DNA of 64,000 bases from Conchocele bisecta. Its lineage: Eukaryota > Mollusca > Bivalvia > Lucinida > Thyasiridae. Position 1 is the first letter of the stretch, and each line of letters opens with the position of its first letter. The notes beneath the pieces were generated by a model. The model was not told the origin of the DNA. It searched no databases and saw only the letters and a program-made list of their open reading frames with translations. The position numbers and the translations under genes are program-made. The DNA lies in NCBI GenBank assembly GCA_029237695.1, contig CM055279.1:3124823-3188822 (forward strand), given 5' to 3'. Of the stretch, positions 61,972 to 64,000 are shown in pieces.

Positions 61972-62079
61972 CTGTAACAAGTGAGATCCGTGAATATACT
62001 GTCTGTTCCATATTTTGCTGCCAACAAACTTGTGGCTATTAAACACATTAAATCTAATTACTTTTTCAGCAATAACAAA

Positions 62080-62410
62080 AGTCCTGCCCCCCCCCCCCCC
62101 ACCAAAAAAAAAAATATTTGATGAAATTCCATCAAATATTGTTATTATTGCGAAAAAACTATTTTCCTATGGGAATTAAAGGGGAAGGAAGGTCTCCAGG
62201 AGGGTCGAAAGATGAAGTTATTTTGGTAATTGACTCCGATACCTGGCGAGATAGCTTGGAAATGATGTAAGTAAGAAAACAAAAGTTAGATTTTGAAAAT
62301 CTGTCAACAAATATATTTTCAAAAATCTATTTTTAGCCCAATCTTAAATTCCCTTTAGCGAGAAAATCAATATTTGATGGAATTTCATCAAATATTTTTT
62401 TGGGGGGAGT
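62080..62410. mobile_element. MITE with ATATTTGATGAAATTCCATC ends
   Basis: Both ends are C/A-rich plus an ATATTTGATG(G/A)AATT palindrome, inverted to each other (62089-62135 and 62370-62410). Confidence 0.75.
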
Positions 62411-63056
62411 TATGACAGTAGTTAATTGTGGCTGTGACTGGAGAAATGGGGCTTATGGGATTTGTGTCCAGCGTACATGACAACAATACTGTTATTGAAA
62501 GTTAATTTGTATTATTTACATGTTGAAGTTAATTTGTGCTTATGCAACATGACTATATCTGAAAATAAAACTACAAATTAAAAATGCTGAAAATAGCAAA
62601 TTCCTGTAGCCTGGTTATAATGTATATTGCTTGTTTCGGCTTCCATCGGTATAGTTATATATATATATATGAACAAGGTATCATAACACATTCCACGATT
62701 TTATTAACGCTAATGTGAATATTTTGGCGAAAAGTGCACATGTTTATTTGAGAATTATTGTTATCTTGTTAAAATAACATAGCTAGAACATATTTATGCA
62801 AATACTATCGAATTACAGCTCCTTTTCTTAGGTCAGACACAACCTCATATCATAACAAATGAAATAATGTGTGTAAGGCTCTAACGTAAATATTGTAGTG
62901 GCCAGTGTATATGATCATTTGAGAATTATCGATATCCTGTAGAAATACATGTACATAGAATGCACAGAAAATTACAATTTTACACATGTTATTTTGTTAC
63001 GATACGAGGTCGTGTAATACTCTGTAATAGTTAATAATCATGTAATTGTAACATGT

Positions 63057-63556
63057 TTAAATGTACATGCCCACTCAAGAGGCACAACATGTTCTTGATA
63101 GGAATTAAATACGTGTATAATTGTGTCACTATTCCACTAGTTCTAAAAATTACCAGTGCCCACTATACAAATATAATCATTTAGTATTATTTATTTTACT
63201 GATAGTGATTCGTGGTGGTATCAGGCTATTTTCATATGCAAATGAGGCATGGTAAGTTTTAGATATTTATACTAATTATATGTATCACCTGAAAAAACAA
63301 TATTATAGACAGATTATAAAGTATGATAATTGCACATCAAACTATAAATACAGAGAATAAATAGTAATGTCTGTCATGGTTATCTGCCCCTGATATCAGT
63401 GTGGAAATTGTACGTCCAACTTAAAATGTATAATAATGCCAACCAATGCATGGGCTAATTGTGAATGAATGTTTATTTTGCTAGAAAATGTCTCAGATGA
63501 TGTCTCCGATATGTAAAGAATATGTTGTGCCTACTGAGTGGGCGTGTACCTTTATC
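63057..63556. mobile_element. 500-bp MITE with ~33-bp imperfect TIRs
   Basis: TGTACATGCCCACTCAAGAG...CAACATGTTCTT at the left is mirrored by AAGAATATGTTGTGCCTACT...GGGCGTGTACC at the right. A truncated copy is at 12911. Confidence 0.85.
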
Positions 63557-63769
63557 ATTAGCAGTGACATTTATGAGACATTTCATGTTTCCTGATACAA
63601 ATATATATACTGTACATAATACTTTGTGATGGTTACTGGTAAATAACCTAGCTATCTAAGACATCAGTGAAAATTTATCATATACCGTATTTCATCTAAT
63701 AGTTGCCCCCTTATCATATTTGCATTCGAAATATGTTATTGTCACATACAAAAGTCATTTAAATACCAC

Positions 63770-64000
63770 CCAGCGTGGGCCCATGTACCCGTAAATATGT
63801 AAAACAAAAATCCAAGTGTATGGGCTTGTGACCTTGACTCTGGGCACAAACGTGAATTTGTCACACGGTGGTAGAGGTTCATTGGAGCAATGCATGTGGG
63901 AAATGTGAAGCAGATCCGAGCAAGGAAATAGAAGTTATAACCAATTTCTCTCATGTTAAGTTTTGTAAAGATACTAAGTATGTGACCTTGACCTCGAGAT
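63770..64000 (+). repeat. Start of a third copy of the 1.8-kb dispersed repeat
   Basis: CGTGGGCCCATGTACCC, GGCTTGTGACCTTGACTCTG and GAAGCAGATCCGAGCAAGGA match 17830 and 30560. It runs off the right edge. Confidence 0.8.

Noticed and set aside
61015..61620. Minus-strand frame of 201 codons
   Set aside because: It reads across the ~180-bp repeat array, and its repeated peptides follow the DNA period. No gene signals.

Overview
This window is animal nuclear DNA, most likely from a bivalve mollusc. The evidence is spliced genes with GT-AG introns, very dense interspersed short repeats carrying the GTGACCTTGACCTTGGG motif and (GGAC)n tails seen throughout clam and mussel genomes, tRNA-derived SINEs, many foldback elements, and a RING-less B-box/coiled-coil/beta-propeller (TRIM-like) gene. 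The species cannot be fixed from the sequence alone.

The backbone is one long minus-strand gene that I reconstructed exon by exon: an SFI1-type centrin-binding protein. Twenty exons run from 61971 down to 4586. Their joined length is about 3.1 kb, or roughly 1,035 codons. Reading phase agrees across 18 of the 19 junctions; only exon 5 to exon 6 is unresolved. No start codon lies inside the window, so the 5' end is to the right of 64000. The 3' end is either at 4586 or beyond the left edge. Nearly every exon carries one to three helical repeats of the form LxxxFxxWr. A proline-directed Ser/Thr-rich and acidic linker (exons 6 to 8) splits the repeats into two blocks.

The first intron in view (40569-61873, 21 kb) holds two plus-strand insertions. 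One is a 3.7 kb DNA transposon (47033-50753) with ~390 bp terminal inverted repeats and a TTA target duplication. It encodes a protein with FEN1/XPG-like nuclease motifs and a C-terminal tesmin/TSO1-type CXC domain, interrupted by one stop codon. The other is a two-exon TRIM-like gene (58059-59931).

The rest is repeats. A 38/32-bp satellite fills 1-3478. There are minisatellites of 42, 52, 54, ~107, ~115, ~120 and ~130 bp and longer arrays, at least ten MITE-like palindromic families, two SINE families and several ~0.5-3 kb dispersed repeats with (GGAC)n tails. The most unusual signal is that four minisatellites abutting SFI1 exons have repeat units that include the adjacent splice site and in most cases a piece of the exon. 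The TRIM-like gene shows the same behaviour at its stop codon. Stretches of more than 300 bp not listed (for example 30180-30520, 44510-44930, 50760-51330, 51640-52740, 52830-53500, 62500-63050) are AT-rich intronic DNA in which I see no gene.
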